Below, piece after piece: positions 1 through 11,120 of a stretch of DNA of 64,000 bases (within the stretch, counting starts at the first letter, position 1; each line of letters starts with the position of its first letter). The notes beneath the pieces are model-generated. The model ran no database searches, had not been told where the DNA came from, and was given only the letters and a program-made list of their open reading frames with translations. This DNA is from Amia ocellicauda (lineage: Eukaryota; Chordata; Actinopteri; Amiiformes; Amiidae), in NCBI RefSeq assembly GCF_036373705.1, contig NC_089868.1, positions 11,296,520 through 11,360,519 on the forward strand. Direction: 5' to 3'. The position numbers and the translations under genes are program-made.

Positions 1-455
1 CTCATAACGGGGAGATTGATATATAATATAATAATTATAATATTCTCTGTCAATTCCAGGACTTTTTTTTTTTGTTCTGCACTACTTTAGTAAAACATCT
101 TTATTGATTTTAAAATGATTATACTTTTCTTTTCTGAAAATAGTTTGATTGCATTTCTTAAATTGGGGTTACATTTAGTTTTGGGGTAGGGTTAGCCTTG
201 TATCAATGGCCAATCTGGATGTTTAAACATGGAAATAATTTAAATAATGTAACTACAGTATAACATATATGTTGCAGATCATATCCTACCAGAGATTGCA
301 ACCTTTGTGTTTACTTGTAGCTATTGTTATTATATCGATACAGTGTGGACGATATATGTATGCTTACTCACTTGTATAACAGGTTTTAGTTTGTTACTGA
401 CTGCTTTGATTCAATCCCTTTAAATGTATCAGGGATTCGACACTGTAGTGTAAAC

Positions 456-760
456 CAGTGCTTCTCAACCCTGGTCCTGGAGAATCCCCTTACCCTGCTT
501 GTTTCTGTTCCAGCCGAGCTCTCAAATATTGAATTGAACCCTTAATTTAACAAATCATTTGCTACATCAGAACCTGTAAATTAGTTTAAACGGTAGAGGT
601 TTTAAGTATAAGTTTAAAAATGTATAAGGATCTTATTAAGTAACCAACTTTTTTTCAGTTACATCATTTATAAAGTCACATGTAAGCAAATTATTACTTC
701 AGTTATGGGTTCAATTAAGTAATTGAGAGCTCAGTTGGAACCAAAACCAGCCAGCTAGGG
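456..760. mobile_element. hAT-like MITE relic (palindromic)
   Basis: The left end (CAGTGCTTCTCAACC, then CTGGTCCTGGAG) resembles the terminal repeat of a common vertebrate hAT-type MITE. The inner left arm (about 497-545) is matched in inverted form by about 709-755: both arms share GAGCTCTCAA and a GGTT(C)CAA-type core. The expected right-hand terminal repeat is not recognisable after 760, so the copy is truncated or decayed. A related but better preserved element lies at 48790-48946. Confidence 0.55.
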
Positions 761-827
761 ATTATTATGCACATCAAATGAACCTGCAAGAACAAATAGA
801 ATAAGGTCATTATACTTGTTTTGCTGT

Positions 828-828
<1 letters not shown>

Positions 829-870
<42 letters not shown>
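829..870. repeat. (GT)n(GA)n microsatellite
   Basis: Eight GT units run directly into thirteen GA units. Confidence 0.95.
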
Positions 871-1163
871 TAAAAAGTGTTTGAGTGTGTTTTGTTATTG
901 CTGTTGTTATGTAATGATTTTGATTTTTTTTTTCTGTTCACTTCATTTTACATCTGCTGTCAACTAGTTGCTGTATGTTCTCGCTCTGCTTGCCAACTAT
1001 ATATTTGTTTAAATATTGAGAGCATGAAGTACACATTCAAACAGGCTATGGTCACAATACGTGCCCCTCTGCAGTCCAGCTCAGTAAAAAGGCCAGGAAA
1101 ACGACCCCCCACCCCCCCATAACAAAAAAAATCCTGTGTCAGTGTCCCTGCACATCCCTTTGA

Positions 1164-1178
1164 AACAGCAGGTGGCGC
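1164..1178 (+). promoter_or_regulatory. CTCF-like motif upstream of the asf1 promoter
   Basis: CAGCAGGTGGCGCC fits the core CTCF consensus (CCANNAGGNGGCRS-type) in forward orientation. It lies about 300 bp upstream of the asf1 start codon. The motif match is seen; occupancy is inferred. Confidence 0.45.
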
Positions 1179-1179
1179 C

Positions 1180-1473
1180 CCAGCAGAAGTTACAAATACA
1201 TGACTGTACCGGGCGTGCAGAAAAGATCCCGATCCTCCGCTTCCTCCGCCTACCCGCGGATCATCAGCTGGGTGGAAAGCGGCTCTGGCAGCGCTATGCC
1301 GGGGAGCCGATCATGTCCTACCCGACGTCTTGAGCAGCAAAAAGGGGAGACACGCCGGGGCTGCTCGCTGTAGGGATTGCGTTGGCACTGGGCGCTGTGG
1401 TGGCTGTGATACTGTTGGACGTGGGTGGCGTCTGTAGCGCTGACTCCGCAACCTCATAGTTTTGACCAAAAAT
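1180..1473 (+). promoter_or_regulatory. asf1 promoter and 5' UTR, CpG-rich
   Basis: A GC- and CpG-rich island in otherwise AT-rich DNA immediately precedes the asf1 ATG. No TATA box is evident. The transcription start cannot be placed exactly. A CpG-island promoter is usual for this housekeeping, S-phase chaperone. Confidence 0.6.
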
Positions 1474-1582
1474 ATGGCAAAGGTTCAGGTGAACAATGTA
1501 GTCGTGCTGGATAACCCGTCTCCCTTCTTCAACCCCTTCCAGTTTGAGATCACTTTCGAGTGCATTGAAGACTTACCCGAAG
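1474..1582 (+). CDS. asf1a: asf1 exon 1 (coding part)
   Basis: It encodes residues 1-36 and the first base of codon 37, beginning [18 protein letters not shown]. The donor is GTGAGT at 1583. The ATG sits just downstream of the CpG island, and MAKV is the universal ASF1 start. Confidence 0.95.
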
Positions 1583-1739
1583 GTGAGTGTCGCTACTTTG
1601 TTGCACAACTGCACCTTTGATTAACTAGGCACATTGATTGGCTGGCGCTGTCGAGGCCTGGATTAATTAAAAATAAAATGATTATTGGTAATTCATTTGA
1701 GTGTATGCATGTGCAGTCAAACTACAAGTTCTTTCCCCC

Positions 1740-1782
<43 letters not shown>

Positions 1783-4700
1783 AATGAAATGAAACCACGT
1801 AGTTTTGCCTTGATGGAGAAATTCAGCACAGGATGTAATGGCATGCATTATAATATCTTTTTTTCAGATATTCATTCTCAGGTGATCGATGTGTTTATGT
1901 ACAGGATCTCGAATAAGGGAGCCATATTGCCAGGGATGTGGTAGCTGGACAACATCATGGAAATAACACCAAATAAAATATGTAATTTTGTGTGTCATAT
2001 GGAAGTGACAACAGTGCTGATAGTGACAGGAGCGTATACACTGTAAGTTTGCTATGTAAAAATATACTAAATATAGATGTATACAAGAAATATACCAGTT
2101 GTATGTTATATTAACTATGTGTAATTGAAAGGTTTTTTTTTTTTTTTGTCCCCCCCCCCCCCCCCCCCCCCCCCAATACACCTGTGTTAAAACCTTGTAA
2201 AAAATGTGGACATTTCCAGTACATGTATTTGATTTCTTTACTGCTTTTGTGAACTGAATTGTGTTGTTGTTGTTGTTGTTGTTGCTGCTGCTGCTGTTTT
2301 TCTTTCACAAATAGATACATATGTTATTGTGTGTCTGTCTGTTTTTCCACAGTAAGACATGAATACATTAAGTGAGGACAAAACACAAGTTTGCTAGTTC
2401 AGTGAAATTTGAAAAAAATTAAAAAAATAAACAATAAATGCTGGATCTTCTAGCATTTTTTGTTTCTCAATCATAAAGCCAAGCAGCTGTATGTGTATAT
2501 AAACACACCCATACATATTTTTGCTGATTGCTTTACATGTCACAGTAGCCGCCTACCTGACCCAAAATCTATTCTAGTACCTCTAAGTAACCACGGTAGT
2601 TTCCTTTCAATTGTTTGCAGTGTTGCAAGAGAGAGGTAATTTTGTGATTTAATTTTGTTTCACCCTATGCAGTATAACATTTTTAAGGCTGACCTGAACA
2701 TGTTTACTGGTGCAGAGTTCCAAAAAGAGATTCAGAACTATTTTATTTTATAGATCAGTCATGATCTGGCTTGGCTGTTTAAAAATATTGTGCACCCAAA
2801 AATGCAGAACGTTCCTAGAAGACTTTTTGAGCAAATACCCACTAATACACTGAGAATACATTTGTTCTGTTGTGTAAACGCAGGTTATGGGTATGGCTCT
2901 GTGTTGCACAGTTGGTTTAATCTGCCAGGGTATCAACACTTTAAAAGATGAAAGACACCCTTGTGCTTTAATTAAAGGCTAAGCAAATGCATCCTCACTT
3001 TTTCAAAATTCTGTTAATCCGGAAGGTTCTGCTCCAAAATTACTTTTCATTGGGTGGGTAGTGGCGGCATACTGACATCTGGCCTTCCACACCAGCTTCT
3101 GTCTCGCTAAGAATCATCCCGACATTCTGTGGGAAGAGCTAAATAAGTGGTTTTGTATAGAAACGTGAATCCCTTTGCCATGAATGGTGCAATGCTGACA
3201 CACTGCAAACCGAGGACGTGTTGGGAATCATGGGAAAGTCTACCATCCATGACTTCACTGACATATTCATCAAGATGTGTTCTCACTTTTCATCTGTCTG
3301 TGGCATTACAAAGACATTACAATTTGCAAAGACAATTGATCCTTCTGTACCGATTGTCAAAGAGTATTTTAAGCTCAACGAAGCTGTGAAAGATGGCCTC
3401 TGTCTTTTTTTGACAATTTTAACTTGTGGGCCAAAATACTTTTATTTTTTTATGCAGCTTTTCAGTGATCAAGTAAGTCTGGGGTTTTAAGCATCAACTT
3501 TTTAATTGTAAATGTTGTATTTATATTTTGAGACGCTTGAGATTTTGTACGTATGTATTTTCCTCTCTAAAGTTCCTCAGAAAGTACTGCTAGAACTACA
3601 CTTGACCTCTGTTAGTGAACATTTCATATGCTTTTCAGGACAAGCACTGAAGTATTTATACTAGTCGTAAGATTAATCTATTCACCCCCCCAAGCCCTTG
3701 CAATAAGCTTGGACTGTGTACTCTTATATTATGTAGGTCACTCGCTCTCCAGTCTTTCCAATTATGAGTCCTGCCATTGCAGGTATAAGTTGTCGCTGTC
3801 TTTTTCTTCATTGCGGTCTTTATGGATATTCATACCTCGGCACTCTTCTTTACAAAAAGATGGCTCTTATATATTAATGAGGTGTATCATGGGTGTGATG
3901 TTTTGTTTTTTTAAATTACTAAATATATAAGCAAGTGCTCACCTGTCCTGTATCATCACATAGTATTGCCATGTTATCAATTAAATATTAAAGAGTAACA
4001 TTAGCAATGTGCTACTCTGTTAAATGATCCAATCTTGTGTGTGTCCAACTTAAAACATAAAGTGAGCCTTGAAGTGTGGTGGAGTATGCCTTGTATTGTT
4101 CTCTGCTTTTCTCATGCTGACAGGGCTATTCACAACTGCCATTTTTGTTTATGAAGTTTTTTTATGTTGGTAATTGATTTGCTTTTGTCTAATAAGACTT
4201 CCTGAGGAAACGATTTGCAGATATTTTGTTGGACATTATTTTCCTCCGTAATAACATACGTTTGTTTTTTTGATACAGTAGAACAGCCAGTCCTGACGGC
4301 AGGATGAACTTGGCGGGGTGGGGGGGGCATCAGAAATGACTAAGGGGGCACAAGTAGGTCTTTGAATAGTGGGGGGTGGGGGTGGTCAGTGTTCGAATTG
4401 TGTCTGAGGTCTCGGGGGGTCCCCAAGGTGCTGACAAATTGCAGTCTGGGGGGTGGCGTATGGTACTGGCGAAGTGTGGTCTGTGGGGGTGGTGCTAGCA
4501 AAGTATCTGCAGCAACGCACATCAGTTTTGGTAACAAGAGTGCACATTACCTTAAGACATTTCAACATGGACAATTAATAACCGGATCCCAAATAAAATG
4601 AGGGGGCATTATATTCCAAATGCTTTAATTTTATTTGTACATTTTTTTTCATGGCAATTTATAATCAGAAACTGGGGGGGATCTAAACTGGGGGGGCAAG

Positions 4701-7700
4701 GCAAGGCCTGATAACAGCTTCCTCCATAGTTTCAATTATTGTAAACATTAAAATGTTTTGTGAGCAAAAAGTCTTAAATTGCAGTAAATATTGTGGTTTG
4801 GGGTGTTTGATGTGAAGCAGGAAATAAAGATGATAAGGATTTTTTTTTTTAAAACATCCCTGACCAATGTACTTCATATACTGAAAATGTTTTTGTTTGT
4901 GTTTGGTTTTTGCAGCGCATTTATCAGAAAACATTCACTCTCTGGTTTTTCCAAGTATTTCCGTCTCCATGTGAAATATCTTCTTCCTTTATTTTTTTGA
5001 AAGGTTATTTTCAGATATGATATACGAGGCATGCAGAAGGTGTTTTCCGCCATTTCAGTTTGAACCGAGGCACAGTCTGCCATTCAGAATCACAGCACCT
5101 TTTGTTGCCTTGTCTTTGTATCTTTTAAAACAGTACAGCACAGCAGAAGGAAGGCAGCGCTTGTACAGTTGCTTTGGGAGGGGCCCCAGACACTTGCCCA
5201 TTGGCAGACTGGATGGCAATGCCAAATCCTAACACTTGTTATTTTGTGCTTCTGCAGATCTGGAGTGGAAAATCATATACGTAGGATCAGCAGAGAGCGA
5301 AGAGTATGACCAGGTCTTAGACTCTGTCCTGGTGGGCCCTGTCCCTGCAGGGAGACACATGTTTGTTTTTCAGGTAAATTTGCTGCCTTGAATGCAGTTT
5401 CAGGACAACACTACACACACTGTAAACTGGAGTTGTGGGTCCACATCTAACATTCGTCGAATTCACCCCAGGTGTGCATTTTTATGACTTTTACTGTTCA
5501 TTAGATACTTATTTGACACTAAAAGGCACTCACTCTTTGAGCAATTTAGCCAGACAGTGATCACAGATGTGAAATCCAATGCTATTCCATGTCGCAACCA
5601 TGGAAATGATGTTATGCTGGTGCCTCAAGCTTTCCCCAAAACAGATATGGACAGAAGAGTAATCATAACAAAGAGAAAATTGAATGTGCATTTATAATTG
5701 TGGTGTGCAATGAAAGGGCTGTACTTTTGCATTTTCGTGTGTCAGCTGAGCGTTGGTCAGTGAAGCCAAATGAGAAGTATTTATTGAAAATCTTTTTAAG
5801 TGGGTTGAAGCTTGCTTTGACCGTTTGACCTTTTGCTGCATTCATGACAGCGAAATGTCACAGTAGCCTCCTCCTTAAGAACAACAACACTGACAACAAG
5901 TGAAATTAAGGCGCAACAATGCCAGGTAAAATGTGCTTTGCTGGGGAGCTTAAAATAGAAACAGCTTGCTCCATTTACAGCAGTTTAAACTTCCATCTGG
6001 ATCATGTTACTTTTCTTGCCTCATTATTTATGACAGTTAAAGGCTGCACTATTGGAATGGGTAGAAGAGAAGGATATGATGGCTTTTGCAAGTGCACTTC
6101 GGTATGACTTTCAGTATACCTTGTCTTGCACTTTGTGTTGCCCCGCTCTGCAAAACACGCACATCCATTAGTTGAACTTCTTCCTTAAGATATAAGTCTA
6201 CAAATTGGACTGGGTTGAACCGTATCTTGAACATTATTAGTTCAGCTTTTGTGTTTGTTTCCTGGCAGTTTATTCCTTTCAGAAGTGCATTTGTATACAG
6301 TCCCCGGATTTTTAAAAGTTATGGGCATCTCTGTTTATTAGTTAGTTTGTATAGTTAGTTATATAGATAGGTATTTAGTTACCTGCTCATATCATTAATC
6401 AAATAAAAGCCATGCTGAGGTGCAACTGTTGTCTTTATTGATTAATTTTGAAGATTGGTTAGACCAAGTACTGTCTGCATTTACAGCTATGTCAACTCAT
6501 CATTTAGGTCTCTGTTTAAGGTGTTTTAAAATATTTTTTATATCTTTTCCCCAGGCTGATGCTGCGAACCCTGGGCTGATTCCAGATGCCGATGCAGTGG
6601 GTGTGACCGTAGTGTTAATAACGTGTACATACCGGGCTCAGGAGTTCATTCGAGTTGGATATTACGTGAACAATGAATACACAGACCCTGAGCTGAGAGA
6701 AAACCCACCTGTAAAGCCTGATTTCACAAAGGTAAATGTGTTGAACTGGGCATCAGAATGTAGAAACTAAACATCCTGGTAAACAAATGGGTTGATGGAT
6801 AAGTCTTAGTAAAACAAATGTAGCCATTTAATGCCGGAAGAGTTTGCCAGGAGGGTGTTTATCTGACCAGCCTGATAAGGGTGTTTTCAAAGATTTGATG
6901 GAGAACCATATATGATTTTACTAACATTTTTATCAAACTCGCATTTATCTTATAATTCGGAAAGTGGTGTAAAACCATGCCAAAGGTTATGCTTGTTTCT
7001 CATTTCGCTTTGGATTATTTTATTTTTTTAAGTATTCCTCGAGATTATTTGAATTATTACCAAGGAATTCCGGCTTTTTTATCCAAGGAATGGCATGAAA
7101 AATTTCAAGAAACATACACGACTGTTGACTGGTGTTGTTTTATATAAGCAGGACTAGAAAGATATGCTGAAGTGAGAAATGTTATTGCAGTACATTAAAC
7201 AAGACTTGGAAGTGCAGTTATATTCTGACAGTGGAGGAAAAGAAGAACAGTGCCTAAAACCAACAAAGAAATCTGGGGAAACATATCTGAGGAGTTACAG
7301 TGACTAGGACTACAAGAGACAAATTACAACTCCTATTGCTGTACCATGACTACATGTTCCTTAACAACATTGCAACTGTCACAGCACAAGTACCAAAAAG
7401 TTACCCAAGGAGAAAAAAAGCAGAAATTAACTTTCTACAAATGGATATCCATTTCAGAATCAAAATCATGTCAAGCAGGCAATGCATACAATCACCTTAA
7501 CAGAATAACCAAAATCAACTATTACATGTAAAAATCCCAGTTCAATATTCCAAAGCATTAAATCGAAAAGAAACTCATAAACATATTTAAATTGCCATAG
7601 ACTTGAAATAATGTCTGCTGATTATTTATTAGGTTTTTTTACGGAGTAATCCTGGACAAGTGTAAGTAGTATCTATAGGCAGATAAATGTGTTTTACAAG

Positions 7701-8221
7701 AGAAAACTTTAGTATCTCTACCCTGGCAGATTTCTTACAGTAAGTTGATATTATATAGTAGTATAGTAGACCAAGTATTCAGCAGTACAGGTTTCACTGG
7801 AGCATTATCTTTGAAAAACACATAAATAACTAACCAACCTGTAATATATAGCTTACCCCTTGTGGGATTAGTCACAGCTGGGTTAGACATAGCATATACA
7901 TACATAGTATCTCCTTTCATCAGAGAATGTGGTGTATAGTTTAAAGTCATATCGTTTTCCCTCTTGCAAAATGTCTATCTGCTGATTTGATTTTCTTTCT
8001 GCTCTCAGCTCCAGAGAAATATCCTGGCTTCAAACCCCCGTGTCACAAGGTTCCACATTAACTGGGATGATAGCAATGAGAAAATGGATGATTCAGAGAA
8101 TACGAACCCAAACATGCAACCTATACTGACTTTGAGCAGCTTACCATCAGCGTCAAAGGGGCTATCAGTCACTGGGAACTCATTACACCGTATGTCAGAC
8201 TCGCTCATGAACTGTATGTGA
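1474..8221 (+). CDS. asf1a: Histone H3-H4 chaperone ASF1 (ASF1A-like), complete 4-exon gene
   Basis: Coding exons are 1474-1582, 5258-5373, 6555-6731 and 8009-8221. Joined, they give 204 codons with phases 1, 0, 0 and GT-AG introns. ASF1 is a nuclear chaperone that binds the H3-H4 dimer and hands it to CAF-1 (replication-coupled) or HIRA (replication-independent) for nucleosome assembly. Residues 1-155 form the immunoglobulin-like core. The known key residues are all present: E36 and D37 (HIRA/CAF-1 face), and D54, V94 and R108 (H3 face). Position 103 is Ala where human ASF1A has Gly. The acidic, Ser-rich tail contains LPSASKG and ends MNCM. Both the tail and the 204-residue length match ASF1A better than ASF1B, and Ser192 (a TLK target in human ASF1A) is at the same position. 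The A versus B assignment rests on remembered human sequences and is less certain than the family call. Confidence 0.93.
1743..1781. repeat. (CT)n microsatellite
   Basis: About 17 CT units in asf1 intron 1. Confidence 0.95.
2133..2174. repeat. Poly-T then 25-base poly-C homopolymer
   Basis: A T-run, then GT, then an uninterrupted C run at 2150-2174. Assembly length in such a tract is unreliable. Confidence 0.9.
2261..2296. repeat. (GTT)n(GCT)n trinucleotide repeat
   Basis: A compound trinucleotide repeat in asf1 intron 1. It is non-coding on the + strand. A minus-strand frame reads poly-Gln, but nothing suggests it is expressed. Confidence 0.9.
4312..4697. repeat. G-run-rich segment
   Basis: At least eight runs of five to eight G lie within about 390 bp, on the + strand only. 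Several share a GGGGGGCA or CTGGGGGG context, which suggests a decayed repeat or amplified short unit. No terminal repeats are clear. Confidence 0.5.
5258..5373 (+). CDS. asf1a: asf1 exon 2
   Basis: It encodes residues 37-75 ([19 protein letters not shown] through FVFQ). The acceptor is TTCTGCAG and the donor GTAAAT. It carries D54, a histone H3 contact. Confidence 0.96.
5374..6554 (+). other. asf1 intron 2
   Basis: A 1.2 kb intron. I see no repeat, extra exon or RNA gene in it. Confidence 0.7.
6555..6731 (+). CDS. asf1a: asf1 exon 3
   Basis: It encodes residues 76-134, including V94 and R108 of the H3-binding surface and the [10 protein letters not shown] strand. The acceptor is TTTCCCCAG and the donor GTAAAT. 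In-phase reading continues into both flanking introns for some distance but is not part of the protein. Confidence 0.96.
6732..8008 (+). other. asf1 intron 3
   Basis: A 1.3 kb AT-rich intron with short open frames only. Nothing is recognisable in it. Confidence 0.7.
8009..8221 (+). CDS. asf1a: asf1 exon 4, last coding exon
   Basis: It encodes residues 135-204 and the TGA stop at 8219-8221. It starts [19 protein letters not shown], the last strand of the core, followed by the acidic tail with S192. Confidence 0.95.
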   Translation, partial: LQRNILASNPRVTRFHINWDDSNEKMDDSENTNPNMQPILTLSSLPSASKGLSVTGNSLHRMSDSLMNCM

Positions 8222-8365
8222 CTGGCCATCCCCACCAGAAACACTGCTGGCCACCTGAGTGTGTGGAAAAGCTCTTGATATCTGTAAATGATCAGTCCTT
8301 GTTCTGATCTAGGTTTTTTTTTTTTTGTTGATGTTCTTTAATAAAGCTTGTAAAAACAAAAAACA
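8222..8365 (+). other. asf1a: asf1 3' UTR with poly(A) signal
   Basis: A canonical AATAAA at 8340-8345 lies about 120 bp after the stop, following a T-rich stretch. A short 3' UTR is therefore likely. The cleavage site itself is inferred. Confidence 0.6.
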
Positions 8366-9529
8366 ATCAAAAAAACACACCCTCAAGGTGAGAAAATATA
8401 TATTTTAATGCCAGTAGTCAGTGGGGAACATATTGCCCATGCAGAAGCTTTTTGAAACATTGCTTTAGAAATCTAAACTACAGTGGCTACAACATGAGGT
8501 AGGATGAGGTAGGATGTTCAGAGAGACCGCACATATTGCTTAAAGTCAAGCCAGAGCAAGATTAGTCTGCAGATTTAATATATTCATTTTCAATTTTAAT
8601 AGTAATAATGATTAAATATTATATTTGCCAGAATGTAAAATATCACAAGCCATTAAACTCCTCTTGGTAAATGTGCAGTGATACACACATAGACATATAA
8701 ATACATAACATAAGTGTCACTGTCTCAGGATAAACTATAGTGTATTTTTGATAAACATAACATTAACTATAGGATTGCCTGAGATTTGAACTGTATGAAC
8801 ATATTCAGCGACTTGCTTGACCAGGTCTAGAAAATTGGGAGAAATGCAAAATTGTCTGATTCTGTGCATCTTCATCTCCAATGTTATTGACGCAGGTAAT
8901 GCACCAGTACGATGTGATATTTTACAAACACGTGTGCGAGTTTCAATATTACTGCACAGTGTGGAGTTGCAATACTGATATGGTGAGGATGCCCTTAAAG
9001 AAGAAAGCTTCCTGTTTATGCTTATTTAGAATTGTGAAATGCTGATGATGTTCTCGTGTTCAAATCAAATGGATTAGCACTTGGAGTGCCTTGATACAGA
9101 TCGAATTAACAATCAGCAATTACTTCAATTTTTATTGTTTAATTACTATTGCAATCTCTTCTGTTTATCATCGAAAAAGAGTGTCCTTTTTGTAAACTGT
9201 AAAGCCTGATGTTTAATCTGATTATTTACATACTAACAGTGCTTCATCATATTTACAGTAGACTAACAAAAAACAGAAGGGTTCCATGTAATACCAACCA
9301 AAACTTCAGCACAGACTTTCATGACCTTGTTTCTAACCCTTGTTACCCCTATTATGAAGTCACTATTCACTAAACCCGAATGGGAGACTGCACGTTTAGG
9401 AACTGGCTGTAAAAAGTATTTTGATTTTAAAAAGTTATAATAATTGAGTAATATATTTATATTGTACAGAGATCCAACAGTTGTCTGCTTTTTTATTATT
9501 ATTGTTTCAAAGTTACTATACTCCTGAAA
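8366..9529. other. Intergenic, nothing recognised
   Basis: AT-rich sequence between the asf1 poly(A) region and a Tc1 insertion. It has a small 10-bp doubled motif (GATGAGGTAG, near 8496-8516). No coding signal is seen. Confidence 0.6.
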
Positions 9530-9531
9530 TA

Positions 9532-9732
9532 CAGTGAGGGAAAAAAGTATTTGATCCCCTGCTGATTTTGTACGTTTGCCCACTGACAAAGAAATTATCA
9601 GTCTATAATTTTAATGGTAGGTGTATTTTAACAGTGAGAGACAGAATAACAACAAAAAAATCCAGAAAAACGCATTTCAAAAAAGTTATAAATTGATTTG
9701 CATGTTAATGTGTGAAATAAGTATTTGACCCC
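9532..9732. repeat. Tc1 left terminal inverted repeat
   Basis: It matches the reverse complement of 10917-11118 almost base for base. Visible differences include C/A and T/G substitutions near 9583 and 9596 and a short cluster near 9711-9714. Confidence 0.93.
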
Positions 9733-9738
9733 TTCGAC

Positions 9739-10752
9739 TTAGTACTTGGTGGCAAAACCCTTGTTGGCAATCACAGAGGTCAGACGTTTCTTGTAGTTGG
9801 CCACCAGGTTTGCACACATCTCAGGAGGGATTTTGTCCCACTCCCCTTTGCAGATCCTCTCCAAGTCATTAAGGTTTCGAGGTTGACGTTTGGCAACTCG
9901 AACCTTCAGCTCCCTCCACAGATTTTCTATGGGATTAAGGTCTGGAGACTGGCTAGGCCACTCCAGGACCTTAATATGCTTCTTCTTGAGCCACTCCTTT
10001 GTTGCCTTGGCTGTGTGTTTTGGGTCATTGTCATGCTGGAATACCCATCCACGACCCATTTTCAATGCCCTGGCTGAGGGAAGGAGGTTCTCACCCAAGA
10101 TTTGACGGTACATGGCCCCGTCCATCGTCCCTTTGATGCGGTGCAGTTGTCCTGTCCCTTTAGCAGAAAAACACCCCCAAAGCATAATGTTTCCACCTCC
10201 ATGTTTGACGGTGGGGATGGTGTTCTTGGGGTCATTTCTCCTCCTCCAAACACGGCGAGTTGAGTTGATGCCAAAGAGCTCGATTTTGGTCTCATCTGAC
10301 CACAACACTTTCACCCAGTTCTCCTCTGAATCATTCAGATGTTCATTGGCAAACTTCAGACGGGCCTGTACATGTGCTTTCTTGAGCAGGGGGACCTTGC
10401 GGGCGCTGCAGGATTTCAGTCCTTCACGGCGTAGTGTGTTACCAATTGTTTTCTTGGTGACTATGGTCCCAGCTGCTTTGAGATCATTAACAAGATCCTC
10501 CCGTGTAGTTCTGGGCTGATTCCTCACCATTCTCATGATCATTGAAACTCCACGAGGTGAGATCTTGCATGGAGCCCCAGACCGAGGGAGACTGACAGTT
10601 ATTTTGTGTTTCTTCCATTTGCGAATAATCGCACCAACTGTTGTCACCTTGTCACCAAGCTGCTTGGCGATGGTCTTGTAGCCCATTCCAGCCTTGTGTA
10701 GGTCTACAATCTTGTCCCTGACATCCTTGGACAGCTCTTTGGTCTTGGCCAT
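9739..10752 (-). CDS. Tc1 transposase, full length and open
   Basis: A cut-and-paste transposase of 337 residues, the usual length for Tc1. The start is taken at the CAT at 10750-10752 ([15 protein letters not shown]); upstream in-frame codons lie within the palindrome and are not part of the family protein. An N-terminal paired-like helix-turn-helix (about residues 5-60, GYKTIAKQL and KWKKHK) and a second one (about 65-125) bind the terminal repeats. The DDE catalytic domain follows: first Asp in [12 protein letters not shown], second Asp in [10 protein letters not shown], and Glu in [19 protein letters not shown] box ([13 protein letters not shown]) is present. There is no stop or frameshift, so activity is possible. 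It lies opposite to the two host genes. Confidence 0.93.
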   Translation of the reverse strand: MAKTKELSKDVRDKIVDLHKAGMGYKTIAKQLGDKVTTVGAIIRKWKKHKITVSLPRSGAPCKISPRGVSMIMRMVRNQPRTTREDLVNDLKAAGTIVTKKTIGNTLRREGLKSCSARKVPLLKKAHVQARLKFANEHLNDSEENWVKVLWSDETKIELFGINSTRRVWRRRNDPKNTIPTVKHGGGNIMLWGCFSAKGTGQLHRIKGTMDGAMYRQILGENLLPSARALKMGRGWVFQHDNDPKHTAKATKEWLKKKHIKVLEWPSQSPDLNPIENLWRELKVRVAKRQPRNLNDLERICKGEWDKIPPEMCANLVANYKKRLTSVIANKGFATKY

Positions 10753-10800
10753 GGTGGAGAGTTTGGAATCTGATTGATTGATTGCTTCTGTGGACAGGTG

Positions 10801-10884
10801 TCTTTTATACAGGTAACGAGCTGAGATTAGGAGCACTCCCTTTAAGAGAGTGCTCCTAATCTCAGCTGTTACCTGTATAAAAGA
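10801..10884. promoter_or_regulatory. Palindrome with divergent TATA-like boxes inside Tc1
   Basis: Arms 10801-10838 and 10848-10884 are near-perfect inverted copies around a centre near 10843. Each arm carries TATAAAAG pointing outward: on the minus strand at 10802-10809, about 50 bp before the transposase ATG, and on the plus strand at 10876-10883. The minus-strand box is a plausible transposase promoter; the role of the other is unknown. Confidence 0.5.
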
Positions 10885-10916
10885 GACCTGGGAGCCAGAA
10901 ATCTTGCTGATTGATA

Positions 10917-11118
10917 GGAGATCAAATACTTATTTCCCTCATTAACATGCAAATCAATTTATAACTTTTTTGAAATGCGTTTTTCTGGATTTTTTTGTTG
11001 TTATTCTGTCTCTCACTGTTAAAATACACCTACCATTAAAATTATAGACTGATCATTTCTTTGTCATTGGGCAAACGTACAAAATCAGCAGGGGATCAAA
11101 TACTTTTTTCCCTCACTG
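10917..11118. repeat. Tc1 right terminal inverted repeat
   Basis: Inverted copy of 9532-9732, ending at a TA dinucleotide. Confidence 0.93.
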
Positions 11119-11120
11119 TA

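Larger units (their letters stand above)
1..1160. other. Intergenic sequence upstream of asf1
   Basis: AT-rich non-coding DNA. It holds a palindromic hAT-like MITE relic (456-760) and a (GT)n(GA)n microsatellite (829-870). I see no exon or RNA gene here. Open frames in it are short and cross repeats. Confidence 0.6.
1583..5257 (+). other. asf1 intron 1
   Basis: A 3.7 kb intron. It contains a (CT)n tract (1743-1781), a T-run followed by 25 consecutive C (2133-2174), a (GTT)n(GCT)n tract (2261-2296) and a cluster of G-runs (4312-4697). The stretch 2980-3490 has short open frames broken by stops in all frames, and I could not assign it to a family. No extra exon is supported. Confidence 0.6.
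9532..11118 (-). mobile_element. Complete Tc1/mariner transposon, 1587 bp
   Basis: It is flanked by TA on both sides (9530-9531 and 11119-11120), the Tc1 target duplication. Terminal inverted repeats of about 200 bp (9532-9732 and 10917-11118) begin CAGTGAGGGAAAAAAGTATT at both ends and differ at only a handful of positions, so the insertion is young. A single open transposase frame lies on the minus strand. Between the start codon and the right repeat is a large palindrome (10801-10884). The sequence type is widespread in fish genomes. Confidence 0.95.

Noticed and set aside
2111..2320. Minus-strand frame with poly-Gln and poly-Gly
   Set aside because: Translation of the GTT/GCT repeat and the C homopolymer; not a gene.
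3147..3490. Overlapping 80-90 codon frames in asf1 intron 1 with a protein-like look ([15 protein letters not shown])
   Set aside because: Flanking stops and frame breaks, no family I can name, and no acceptor/donor pair in phase with asf1. It could be a decayed repeat or pseudogene; a protein search would decide.
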